In this document: one piece after another, positions 9,317 through 16,868 of the stretch | Layout: every line of letters begins with the position of its first letter | Numbering within the stretch: the first letter of the stretch is position 1 | Origin: Pusillimonas sp044464525 | GTDB lineage: Bacteria > Pseudomonadota > Gammaproteobacteria > Burkholderiales > Burkholderiaceae_B | Direction: 5' to 3' | Assembly: GCF_044464525.1 (NCBI RefSeq) | Contig: NZ_JBIQLE010000003.1 | Coordinates: 129,251-193,250 of the forward strand | DNA: 64,000 nucleotides | The notes under the pieces: model-generated | Seen by the model: only the letters and a program-made list of their open reading frames with translations | Told to the model about the DNA's origin: nothing | Database searches by the model: none | Translations under genes and position numbers: made by a program

Positions 9317-10129
9317 TCAGGCCGATTCCCGCTCGCGGGATTCGGGGGCGTCAACCAGGCATGCAGGCGCCAACCGTACCGCTTGGCCGATCAGTTGCTC
9401 GGCATGGCGGGCAACTTGGTTTCGGCCCCACTCCTGGCATTGCTGCGGGCTGATCACGGGCAGGAATTCCACTTCAACGGAAACCCCTGTCGCGCGCAAC
9501 AATGTCCACAGATTGGCCACCAGCGTTTCTTCGCCCACGAAAGCCGCGAAGTCGCTACGGCGGCCGTGATGCATGAAGCGTAGAGCCACCGGCTGTATAT
9601 CGACACCCGCACGTATTGCCGGGTCAAACAGGCTTCCATGAAAGGGCAGCACATCAAAACCTGTGGAAGTCGTGCCCTCGGCAAATAGGCCTATGACTTC
9701 GCCCCGGCCAAAGCGCTGCTGCATTTCTTCTCCCACCTTGCGTATGGACTGCCTTTGCCCTCGTTGCAGGAAGACTGTACCGACCTTGGCGACCAGCCAC
9801 CCCACGACGGGCCAGCTTCGTATCTCGCTTTTGGCGACGAAAAAGACACTGCGCACGCCGGCGAGAATGAAGATGTCTATCCACGAGACATGATTGGATA
9901 CCCAAAGCTCGGCGCCTTTCATGCGAGGCTGTCCTAAGATGTCGATTCTGACTCCGCATAGCCATACCAGCGCGCGCGACCAAGCTTTGTTCATGTGGCC
10001 GCGAGCCGTGGGCGTAACGATGGGGTAAATGGTGCACACTGATAACAGACTCGATACCAGCCACACCAGGATAAGGGGCAGCCTCAGCAAGACAAGCAGA
10101 AAACTCAAAATGGGACTCTCATACGACAT
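9317..10129 (-). CDS. 1-acyl-sn-glycerol-3-phosphate acyltransferase-like (PlsC family)
   Basis: The 270-aa membrane protein carries the PlsC-type acyltransferase motifs: NHVSWID (HX4D catalytic), the acceptor region FVAKSEIRSWPVVGWLVAKVG, and FAEGTTSTG (EGT glycerophosphate-binding motif). One or two N-terminal hydrophobic segments (about residues 8-35) anchor it in the inner membrane. Members transfer an acyl chain to lysophosphatidate, or sometimes to ornithine lipids or other acceptors, so the exact acceptor is not certain. It lies 59 bases downstream of ruvX on the same strand and may end that operon. Confidence 0.87.
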   Translation of the reverse strand: MSYESPILSFLLVLLRLPLILVWLVSSLLSVCTIYPIVTPTARGHMNKAWSRALVWLCGVRIDILGQPRMKGAELWVSNHVSWIDIFILAGVRSVFFVAKSEIRSWPVVGWLVAKVGTVFLQRGQRQSIRKVGEEMQQRFGRGEVIGLFAEGTTSTGFDVLPFHGSLFDPAIRAGVDIQPVALRFMHHGRRSDFAAFVGEETLVANLWTLLRATGVSVEVEFLPVISPQQCQEWGRNQVARHAEQLIGQAVRLAPACLVDAPESRERESA

Positions 10130-10188
10130 GCTAGGAAATGGTGTTGGACATTGCCAGGACGTAATGATATGCCCTTTTGCACGGCGCT

Positions 10189-10587
10189 TCAGGCCGGCAG
10201 CGCATCAAGGTAGCGCTGCAGAATGATGGCTGCCGCCATGGCGTCGTCGTCTTCATTGCTGCCCAGCGCCAGTTGGGCTTCTACGCTGGTGCCGCGCTCA
10301 TCAACCAGCTCGGTGGCGACCCCGAACCGCCCATGAAGCTGGTTGGCGAAGCGGCGACATCGCAGGGAATGATACTGTTCGCCGCCGTCGGGCATCAGAG
10401 GCAGCCCGACCACGACACGATCAGGCTGCCATTCATCGAACAATTCGGCAATTGCCTCGAATCGCTGCTTGCGCGTAACCGGAGTGAGAATGCGCAAGGG
10501 CCGCGCCTGCCGGGTCAGTGTGTTGCCCAGGGCGACACCAATCTTTTTGAGGCCGTAATCAAAGGCCAGCAGGGTTTCCTCAGGCAT
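10189..10587 (-). CDS. ruvX: Putative pre-16S rRNA nuclease (Holliday junction resolvase-like)
   Basis: The 132-aa protein is YqgF/RuvX family: the opening LLAFDYGLKKIGVALGN has the RNase H-like acidic residue, and VVGLPLMPDGGEQ and LVDERGTSVEA are the other family blocks. It is thought to trim 5' ends of 16S rRNA precursor. The start at 10587 overlaps the yqgE stop by 8 bases; an in-frame ATG at 10596 is an alternative. Pairing with yqgE is a conserved gene order in proteobacteria. Confidence 0.92.
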   Translation of the reverse strand: MPEETLLAFDYGLKKIGVALGNTLTRQARPLRILTPVTRKQRFEAIAELFDEWQPDRVVVGLPLMPDGGEQYHSLRCRRFANQLHGRFGVATELVDERGTSVEAQLALGSNEDDDAMAAAIILQRYLDALPA

Positions 10588-11170
10588 GGCCGGCATCGCC
10601 CGCCAGCATGGCCGAGCTGATGCCCAGGACGCCAAGGGCGGCCTCATAGCGTTCTTCGGGGGGGACGCTGAAGAGAATATCGTTGGATGCCGTGACGTTG
10701 AGCCAGGCGTTTTGGGCCATCTCGCTTTCGAGCTGGCCCGCACCCCAACCCGCATAGCCCAGCGTGACGAGCATGAACTCGGGGCCGCGTCCATCGGCGA
10801 CCTCTTGGAGCACATCACGCGAGGTGGTAAGGGCCAGTTCCCCCAGGGGGATGCTGGAACTGTAATCGCCGACCGGCGCATGAAGCACGAAACCACGGTC
10901 GGTCTGCACCGGACCACCAAAAAATACCGGAGTATCTTGTACAGGGCCGATCTCAAGCGAGAGGTCGAGGTCGATACGCTGTAACAAGCTGCCCACGGTA
11001 AGGTCGGTGGGACGGTTGACCACCAAACCCAACGCGCCCTGGCTGGTGTGCTCACAGACGTAAATGACGGTGTTGGCCAGATTGCCGCTTACCATGCCGG
11101 GCATGGCAAGCAGAAGCTGTCTGGAGAGGTCGACGATTGGTGCGGAAACTGAATCTTTGCTGGCTGACAT
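10580..11170 (-). CDS. YqgE/AlgH family protein
   Basis: The 196-aa protein belongs to the YqgE (UPF0301/AlgH) family, with the characteristic opening LLLAMPGMVSGNLANTVIYVCEH, VNRPTDLTVG, the GGPVQTDRGFVLH block and GYAGWGAGQLE. The molecular function of the family is not settled. The start at 11170 has a strong AGGAGGG ribosome site, and the longer frame up to 11263 is not needed. It sits between rubredoxin (41-base gap) and ruvX (8-base overlap). Confidence 0.93.
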   Translation of the reverse strand: MSASKDSVSAPIVDLSRQLLLAMPGMVSGNLANTVIYVCEHTSQGALGLVVNRPTDLTVGSLLQRIDLDLSLEIGPVQDTPVFFGGPVQTDRGFVLHAPVGDYSSSIPLGELALTTSRDVLQEVADGRGPEFMLVTLGYAGWGAGQLESEMAQNAWLNVTASNDILFSVPPEERYEAALGVLGISSAMLAGDAGHA

Positions 11171-11211
11171 GAAATACCCTCCTGTCTGCGGCAATCGCCG
11201 TTTGAATAAGC

Positions 11212-11376
11212 TTACACCTCCACGAGCTCGAAGTCTTCCTTGCGGGCGCCGCATTCGGGACAAACCCAGTTGGGAGGCACATCTTCCCAGCGAGTGCCGG
11301 GGGCGATGCCTTCTTCGGGTACACCAGCCTCTTCATCGTAAATCCAACCACATATCAAGCACATCCACGTACGCAT
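11212..11376 (-). CDS. Rubredoxin
   Basis: This 54-aa redox protein has two iron-binding knuckles, CLICGWIYD (Cys 6 and 9) and CPECGARKEDF (Cys 39 and 42), with the aromatic core GTRWEDVPPNWVCP between them. Length and spacing are exactly those of classical rubredoxins, which carry one electron on an Fe(Cys)4 centre. The partner is not evident. It starts the minus-strand group rubredoxin, yqgE, ruvX and is divergent from thiD, a neighbourhood also seen in Bordetella-type genomes as far as I recall. Confidence 0.95.
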   Translation of the reverse strand: MRTWMCLICGWIYDEEAGVPEEGIAPGTRWEDVPPNWVCPECGARKEDFELVEV

Positions 11377-11488
11377 ATCCGTTACTCTCAAAAAATGGGA
11401 AAGCGCAAGAACGGCGAATTTCTGGTCCGGACTCTCGACGCTTCTATTAGAATGGGGACAATAGTACTAAACGCAATAGCCTTTCTCT

Positions 11489-12358
11489 TTGATCCAAGCC
11501 AAGGTTTCCGAACAATCCTCCCAGAATTCGTGTTTTAGATACGTGCAACACCCCGCTCCCCCATTAATTCTCTTCTTCGGCCCGTTCGACCCCAGCGGGT
11601 CGGGCAATCTTCCTGCAGACGCGATCACTTGCGCCGGCCTGGGGGGTCATGCGCTAAGCGTCGTCACTGCCGTACATGTGCAGGACACGGCCAATATCGA
11701 AGACATATGCGCCATGACACCCGAGTTCATTGACGACCAGGCTCGATGTCTTCTTGAAGACATGAACGTGCGAGCCATCAAGGCCGGGCCACTGTACACC
11801 ACTGACGCGGTGCGGGTACTTGCGCAGATCGCCGCCGACTACAATCAGTTGCCGCTGGTGTTGCAGCTTGGAGTACCGCTTGAGACCCACGCGCTCGAAG
11901 ACAGCGACCCCGACGACGTTCTTGCCGCGACGTTCGAGCTGCTGCTGCCTCAGACCGACCTGGTGGTGGCCGATCATCAATTACTGGCGCACTGGCAGGC
12001 GGACGGCATCCTGCCTCATGCGGAAAACAGCACGCCGGCGTCGTTGCTGCGCCAGTTCGGCGCACAGTGGGTGCTCACCACAGGCGCCAAATTACGGCCG
12101 GGACAACATGCCCATCTTCTACACGGGCCCGAACAGGCCACCTTCAATTGGCTTTGGCAGCCTCCGGCCAGCCGGCTAAGTGACGGCGACGGTCCGCTTG
12201 TCTGCGCCGCCACCCTTGAACTGGCGCGGGGCGTGCCCATGCCCCAGGCTATCAACGTTGCGCTAAAGAAGGCCGCCGCGCTTACTGCGACCACATTCCA
12301 GCCCGGCATGGGCTACCGCATTATCGACCGCTCCCTGCACGAGTTCCGCCATGACTGA
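11489..12358 (+). CDS. thiD: ThiD-like hydroxymethylpyrimidine kinase, diverged
   Basis: The protein is up to 289 aa and of ribokinase/ThiD fold. It makes HMP-pyrophosphate for thiamine synthesis if active. The opening FFGPFDPSGSGNLPADAIT corresponds to the canonical AGSDxSGGAGIQADLKT, and VVTAVHVQDTAN to the TAQNT block. The C-terminal anion-hole motif, normally GTGCT with a catalytic Cys, reads GDGPL, so the usual catalytic residue is missing. The start is uncertain: TTG at 11489 has no clear ribosome site, and a GTG at 11543 would give 271 aa beginning close to the conserved region. It overlaps thiE by 8 bases, which supports a thiamine role. Confidence 0.75.
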   Translation: MIQAKVSEQSSQNSCFRYVQHPAPPLILFFGPFDPSGSGNLPADAITCAGLGGHALSVVTAVHVQDTANIEDICAMTPEFIDDQARCLLEDMNVRAIKAGPLYTTDAVRVLAQIAADYNQLPLVLQLGVPLETHALEDSDPDDVLAATFELLLPQTDLVVADHQLLAHWQADGILPHAENSTPASLLRQFGAQWVLTTGAKLRPGQHAHLLHGPEQATFNWLWQPPASRLSDGDGPLVCAATLELARGVPMPQAINVALKKAAALTATTFQPGMGYRIIDRSLHEFRHD

Positions 12359-13019
12359 CACCCGTTCGACGCGATTTCCGCGCGGCCTATACGGCATCAC
12401 CCCCGACTGGCCCGACACCGAGCGCCTGATTACCGCAGTTGAACAGGCCGCGCGCGGGGGCATGAAGGCGCTGCAGTGGCGCCGCAAAACGGGCGACGAG
12501 AAGTCCCGCTGGACCCAGGCCGTCGCCTTGCGCGAACATTGCCGCACATTGGGTGTCGTTTTCATTGTCAACGACAGTGTTGAAACCGCCTTGCGCCTGG
12601 ATGCCGATGGCGTACACCTGGGGCGCGACGACGGCCCTTTGCATCAGGCCCGCAAGGCGCTGGGCGCGGGCCGCATCCTGGGCACATCGTGCTACAACCA
12701 GCCCGAGATGGCCGCGGAAGCGTTGCGCCACGATGTCGACTACATCGCTTTCGGCTCTATTTATCCATCGCAGGTAAAGCCCGACGCCGTGCGCGCCACG
12801 CTGGACCACATCCGTGAAGGACGGCAGCTTATCGCCCTGCACGAGGCCGAGGAAACCAACCGTGCCGCTGTCGTTGCCATCGGCGGCATCACGGCGGATA
12901 ACGCGGGGCCGGTCATTAGCGCAGGTGCAGACAGCATCGCCCTGATCAGCGGCTTGTTCGACGCCCCCGACATCGAGGCCGAGGCCGCGCGTTGCGCCGC
13001 CATGTTCAACCTGCGCTGA
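12351..13019 (+). CDS. thiE: Thiamine phosphate synthase
   Basis: The 222-aa TIM-barrel enzyme joins HMP-PP and HET-P to thiamine phosphate. Motifs include LQWRRKTGDEKSR (pyrophosphate binding), FIVNDSVETALRLDADGVHLGRDD, ILGTSCYN, YIAFGSIYPSQVKPDA (the usual phosphate-binding GxIxxT region) and AIGGITADNAGPVISAGADSIALISGLF. Length is normal. It overlaps thiD by 8 bases and follows it in one transcript. Confidence 0.93.
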   Translation: MTDTRSTRFPRGLYGITPDWPDTERLITAVEQAARGGMKALQWRRKTGDEKSRWTQAVALREHCRTLGVVFIVNDSVETALRLDADGVHLGRDDGPLHQARKALGAGRILGTSCYNQPEMAAEALRHDVDYIAFGSIYPSQVKPDAVRATLDHIREGRQLIALHEAEETNRAAVVAIGGITADNAGPVISAGADSIALISGLFDAPDIEAEAARCAAMFNLR

Positions 13020-13243
13020 TGCCATGTGTCACGGGCGCTCGGCCCGGCTCGAAACAGCGCACCCGAACCATCGGCATTCCATGAACGCCACCCTCCTGCG
13101 ACGCGCGTTTATCTGACTCACGCCGATTCCACAACCCATGGTGCCGGCTTGGTATGCTTATGGCTTCCTCGTCGCCGGCATCGCGGGCGGCCACACAGCC
13201 GACCGCCAGGCACACACTTCACTTTTGATCCGGATTTTCCATC

Positions 13244-14521
13244 ATGCCCCGTAACGCTTCTTTGTTCGAACGCGCTTGCCAGACCATCCCCGGCGGCGTC
13301 AACTCGCCCGTGCGCGCATTCCGCTCGGTGGGCGGCTCTCCCCGCTTCATCAAGCGGGCGCAAGGCCCTTACGTCTGGGACGCCGAGGACAAGCGTTATA
13401 TCGATTATGTGGGCTCATGGGGCCCAGCCATTCTGGGCCATGCCCATCCCGAAATCGTGCGTGTGGTCCAGGAAGCCGCAGTCGACGGACTGTCGTTCGG
13501 CGCACCCACAGAGGGCGAGATCGAAATGGCCGAAGGCCTGGTCGCTCGTATTCCCTCCATCGAAAAAGTAAGGCTTGTCAGTTCCGGCACCGAGGCGACC
13601 ATGTCGGCAATACGCCTGGCACGGGGCTTTACCGGCCGATCCAAAATCATCAAGTTCGAAGGCTGCTACCACGGTCATGCGGACAGCCTGCTCGTCAAGG
13701 CGGGTTCGGGGATGCTTACCTTCGGCAACCCTACTTCGGCAGGCGTGCCTGCCGAGTTCATCCAGCATACGCTGGTGCTGGACTTCAACCGCCTGGACGC
13801 TGTCGAAGCGGCGTTCAAGCAATTCGGCGATGAGATCGCCTGCATCATTATTGAGCCCATTGCAGGCAACATGAACTTGGTCAAGCCGGTTCCCGGCTTC
13901 CTGGAAGGGCTGCGCGAGCTGTGCACGCAATACGGGGCCCTCTTGATATTCGATGAAGTAATGACCGGTTTCCGTGCGGGGCCACAAGGGGTGCAGGGCA
14001 TTACCGGGGTCACGCCCGACATTACGACGCTTGCCAAGGTGATAGGGGGCGGCATGCCGGTGGGGGCCTTTGGAGGCCGGGCCGACATCATGGAACACAT
14101 CGCGCCGCTGGGGCCTGTATATCAGGCCGGCACACTGTCCGGCAACCCCGTCGCGGTTGCCGCAGGGCTCGCCACGCTGCGGCTGCTATCCGAAGAAGGC
14201 TTCTACGACAGGCTCGCCGCCCAGACCACCAAGCTGGCCCAAGGCCTGGCCGAGCGGGCAGCCGCCGCAAAAGTTCCGTTCTGCGCGGACCAGGTCGGCG
14301 GGATGTTCGGTCTTTACTTCCGTGAAGGCGTCCCCACGACTTTCGAAGAGGTCTCGGCTTCGGACGTGGAGCGATTCAAGAAGTTCTTCCACGGGATGCT
14401 GATACGCGGGGTGTACTTCGCGCCCTCGGCATTCGAGGCCGGCTTCGTTTCATCGACTCATGATGATGGCGTCATCAAGGCGACCCTCGATACGGCCGAA
14501 GAGGTGTTTGCCTCGTTGTAG
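13244..14521 (+). CDS. hemL: Glutamate-1-semialdehyde 2,1-aminomutase
   Basis: The 425-aa PLP enzyme converts glutamate-1-semialdehyde to 5-aminolevulinate in the C5 haem pathway. It shows IPGGVNSPVRAF at the start, GSWGPAILGHAHP, SSGTEATMSAIRLARG (cofactor phosphate site), FDEVMTGFR with the PLP-binding Asp, and TTLAKVIGGGMPVGAFGG with the Schiff-base Lys near residue 265. Length is standard. It stands alone, with a 224-base non-coding gap from thiE in which I see no convincing element. It is the last housekeeping gene before the catabolic island. Confidence 0.95.
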   Translation: MPRNASLFERACQTIPGGVNSPVRAFRSVGGSPRFIKRAQGPYVWDAEDKRYIDYVGSWGPAILGHAHPEIVRVVQEAAVDGLSFGAPTEGEIEMAEGLVARIPSIEKVRLVSSGTEATMSAIRLARGFTGRSKIIKFEGCYHGHADSLLVKAGSGMLTFGNPTSAGVPAEFIQHTLVLDFNRLDAVEAAFKQFGDEIACIIIEPIAGNMNLVKPVPGFLEGLRELCTQYGALLIFDEVMTGFRAGPQGVQGITGVTPDITTLAKVIGGGMPVGAFGGRADIMEHIAPLGPVYQAGTLSGNPVAVAAGLATLRLLSEEGFYDRLAAQTTKLAQGLAERAAAAKVPFCADQVGGMFGLYFREGVPTTFEEVSASDVERFKKFFHGMLIRGVYFAPSAFEAGFVSSTHDDGVIKATLDTAEEVFASL

Positions 14522-14613
14522 GCGGGCCCGAGGACGCACAAAGCCGTCAAAAGGTGCGCTGAGGCGCAAGCATCAGTGCACGCACCGCCTAGAAGGGTGC
14601 GTCCTGCGCCTCT

Positions 14614-14654
14614 AATATTCTTCAGTACCACCAAACACGGTACTGTCGAATATT
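14614..14654. promoter_or_regulatory. Large inverted repeat before the Rieske operon
   Basis: Arms AATATTC-TT-CAGTACC (14614-14629) and GGTACTG-TC-GAATATT (14639-14654) match at 14 of 16 positions around a 9-base spacer. The right arm ends directly before GGAG, the ribosome site of the gene starting at 14664. It may be an operator or, if transcribed, a leader hairpin next to the ribosome site. The AraC regulator downstream is one candidate ligand, although AraC proteins more often bind direct repeats. Confidence 0.7.
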
Positions 14655-14663
14655 GGAGCACCC

Positions 14664-15917
14664 ATGAAACTAAGCGACCTGAAGGACATCCGCTGGACAC
14701 TGAACCACCCGGAACTTGGGACCGGCCCAGTTACCATCGAATCATATAGTTCGCCGGAATACTTCGCGCAAATGCGTGAAAAAGTCTTCAAGAAGGTGTG
14801 GATGGCGACCGCCAAGCGCGTCGACGAAATTCCCAAGCCGGGCGACTATTTTGTCGAGACAGTCGACATCACCAATGACTCCATCATTATTGTCCGCGGG
14901 CTGGATGGCGTCATCCGCGGCTTTCATAACGTGTGCAAACACCGAGGCACCCGGGTTGTAAACCAGGACTACGGGAATGTACGGGGCCGCTTTACCTGTA
15001 TTTACCATGGATGGTCGTACGGACTGGACGGCAAGAACATACTCGTGACCGAGAAAGACATGTTCTTCGACACGGACAAAATGGAAGCCGATCTGATCCC
15101 CGTTGCCGTTGACGAATGGAAAGGATTTATTTTCTTCAACCTTGACCCGCAACCCGAAGAAACACTTGCCGAGTATCTGGGCCCGGAACTGATCAGCCTG
15201 TACGAAGACTACCCGTTCGAACAGACCACGGTGCGGCTCTCATATAACGCGCATCTTGACACCAGTTGGCCGGTCATGCGCGACTCGCAGCTAGAGGGGT
15301 ATCACCTTAAATACCTGCACCGGCGTTCGGCGCCGGGCTTCATGGAAAGCGAAGAAGCGCCATCGCGTCATGCCTGGGATTTCAAGTTGCTGGGCAAGCA
15401 TAACTCTGGCAGTTTCTACGGAAACCTGGCCCAGATCACAGCCGAGCTTCCCGAAACCGCCGCCATTGCAACGCTAGCGAACCAGACCGCCCTGAGAACC
15501 AGCGGCCCGGTGGAAAACGTACCGCTTGAACAATGGTCGAAGGGTGTCAACCCCACCCGCACCGCTAACTGGTTTTTCGACATTTTGTACATCTTCCCCA
15601 ATCTGCACTTTGTGTTTCTAGGCCCTTGCGCCTATATCGTGCACAAAATGATGCCTGGCGAAGCCCACAACAAGTCCAGCTGGAATGGGCGCTTCTTTGC
15701 GCCGCCTGTGGACACCGCGGGCCTGGCCGCCCGTTGGGCGGTCGAATATAAAAAATACCGCCTGCGTGACCTATGGCGAGAAGACGGCAACACGGCCCTG
15801 GGAGCACAAAAATCCATTGATTCGGGCGTGTTCAAGCTGATGTACCTGCAAGATCAGGAGCTTCTTATCCGGCATGCCGAAAAAGTGCTTAACGACATGG
15901 TTCACGATCAAGCCTGA
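14664..15917 (+). CDS. Rieske non-haem iron oxygenase, alpha subunit (CntA-like active site)
   Basis: The 417-aa protein has an N-terminal Rieske [2Fe-2S] domain (Cys91, His93, Cys112, His115 in VCKHRG...CIYHGW). The C-terminal catalytic domain has iron ligands His214 and His219 and probably Asp374 (REDGNTALG). The bridging residue that relays electrons between subunits, usually Asp, is Glu211 here (LEGYHLKYLH), as in carnitine-monooxygenase-type enzymes. The substrate is unknown. It begins an operon with an unknown protein, an NTF2-like protein, a NuoF-like flavoprotein and a small [2Fe-2S] protein, and no classical reductase is present. The start at 14664 has GGAG six bases upstream, directly after a large inverted repeat. 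Confidence 0.88.
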   Translation: MKLSDLKDIRWTLNHPELGTGPVTIESYSSPEYFAQMREKVFKKVWMATAKRVDEIPKPGDYFVETVDITNDSIIIVRGLDGVIRGFHNVCKHRGTRVVNQDYGNVRGRFTCIYHGWSYGLDGKNILVTEKDMFFDTDKMEADLIPVAVDEWKGFIFFNLDPQPEETLAEYLGPELISLYEDYPFEQTTVRLSYNAHLDTSWPVMRDSQLEGYHLKYLHRRSAPGFMESEEAPSRHAWDFKLLGKHNSGSFYGNLAQITAELPETAAIATLANQTALRTSGPVENVPLEQWSKGVNPTRTANWFFDILYIFPNLHFVFLGPCAYIVHKMMPGEAHNKSSWNGRFFAPPVDTAGLAARWAVEYKKYRLRDLWREDGNTALGAQKSIDSGVFKLMYLQDQELLIRHAEKVLNDMVHDQA

Positions 15918-15945
15918 TTCCTGACCCGATTACCGCGAGACGACA

Positions 15946-16338
15946 ATGACAAGCCAGAAACTTCCTCCTGCCTTTGCCGACCTGGAACCCTTTATGGATT
16001 GGGCCCAGCCCACCGAATTCCAGCGCCTGCAAAAACGCGAAGAATCCACGATGGAGGCGATCAAGGCCTTCTATGACGCCGCGCAGCCCAAGGCGGCGGC
16101 GGCCATCGAGCATTTTCATGAAGTAGACGAAAAAACGAGTCAAGGCCACGCAGAACCAGACGCCGAAACCATGAACCTGTACACGCTCATGCTGGGTTTG
16201 GCCGAAGCGTCGCTTGCGATTGAGGTGCACGGCAGCACCACGGTGCCCGACGGACTGGCATGGCATGTATGGAAGCCCGAACACGAAACGTCCGCGTGGC
16301 AACAAAAACCAAAAGCCCAGCTGTTTCCCGCCGGCTAA
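15946..16338 (+). CDS. Unknown 130-aa protein of the Rieske operon
   Basis: I do not recognise this protein. It is largely helical, has no signal peptide or membrane segment, and has no cysteine cluster. The stretch MNLYTLMLGLAEASLAIEVHG is the most hydrophobic part, and the C-terminus is polar (KPEHETSAWQQKPKAQ). It lies 28 bases after the Rieske alpha gene and 48 bases before the NTF2-like gene on the same strand, so it is probably co-transcribed. It could be an accessory or assembly subunit of the oxygenase; that is inference from position only. Confidence 0.6.
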   Translation: MTSQKLPPAFADLEPFMDWAQPTEFQRLQKREESTMEAIKAFYDAAQPKAAAAIEHFHEVDEKTSQGHAEPDAETMNLYTLMLGLAEASLAIEVHGSTTVPDGLAWHVWKPEHETSAWQQKPKAQLFPAG

Positions 16339-16386
16339 GCCTGGCGCCAAATTTTATAAACCATTCAGCTGAAAAAGGAGAACTGA

Positions 16387-16827
16387 ATGAGCCCGAAAGA
16401 GACAGTGAAGGCATTCATCGATGCCCATAATGACCACGACATTGAAAAAATGATGTCGTATTTTGCTGATGACTGCATCACGCTGGACGTCGCATCACCC
16501 ATCCCGCTGGACAGCAACGCAGACGTGGTCAAGCTGTACGAGTACATCTTCGCCGCGATGCCGGACATCCACTTCGAGATAAGCAGTCTTATCGAAGAAG
16601 GCAACAAGGCGTTTGCCGCACTGCGCACCACAGCCAACGGAACCGGAGTGTTCATGGGGAATGACATCACGGGCAAACGCTGCGATGTCTTCGAGGGCAT
16701 GTATGCCGAAGTGGTGAATGGAAAGATCAAGCTGTGCAAGTTCTACAGCGACACCGCAACGCTTTCGAAACAGCTGGGCTACAAGCCCGCCCTTGACATG
16801 AGCGCCGACACGCCCACATTAATGTAA
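16387..16827 (+). CDS. NTF2-like (SnoaL-type) protein
   Basis: The 146-aa protein fits the SnoaL/NTF2-like cone fold: an opening helix VKAFIDAHNDHDIEKMMSYFADDC, then LYEYIFAAMPDIHFEISSLIEEGNKAFAALRTTANG and FEGMYAEVVNGKIKLCKFYSD. These features are typical of small cyclases, hydratases and isomerases and of dioxygenase beta subunits, which share this fold. GGAG-like AAAAAGGAG precedes the ATG. In this operon it could act as a beta-like partner of the Rieske alpha subunit or as an enzyme on its product. Neither is shown by the sequence. Confidence 0.75.
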   Translation: MSPKETVKAFIDAHNDHDIEKMMSYFADDCITLDVASPIPLDSNADVVKLYEYIFAAMPDIHFEISSLIEEGNKAFAALRTTANGTGVFMGNDITGKRCDVFEGMYAEVVNGKIKLCKFYSDTATLSKQLGYKPALDMSADTPTLM

Positions 16828-16868
16828 CCGGAGGCGGCGGGCTGCGGTTCGCCACCATCGCTGCCCGC

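Noticed and set aside
9327..9340. Palindrome TCCCGCTCGCGGGA near apaH and plsC stops
   Set aside because: It lies inside the end of the plsC-like coding region and has no T tract, so a terminator call is not justified.
14531..14605. Inverted AGGACGCAC / GTGCGTCCT after hemL
   Set aside because: Nine-base arms with a 57-base loop and competing GGTGCG copies; no T tract and no single convincing hairpin.
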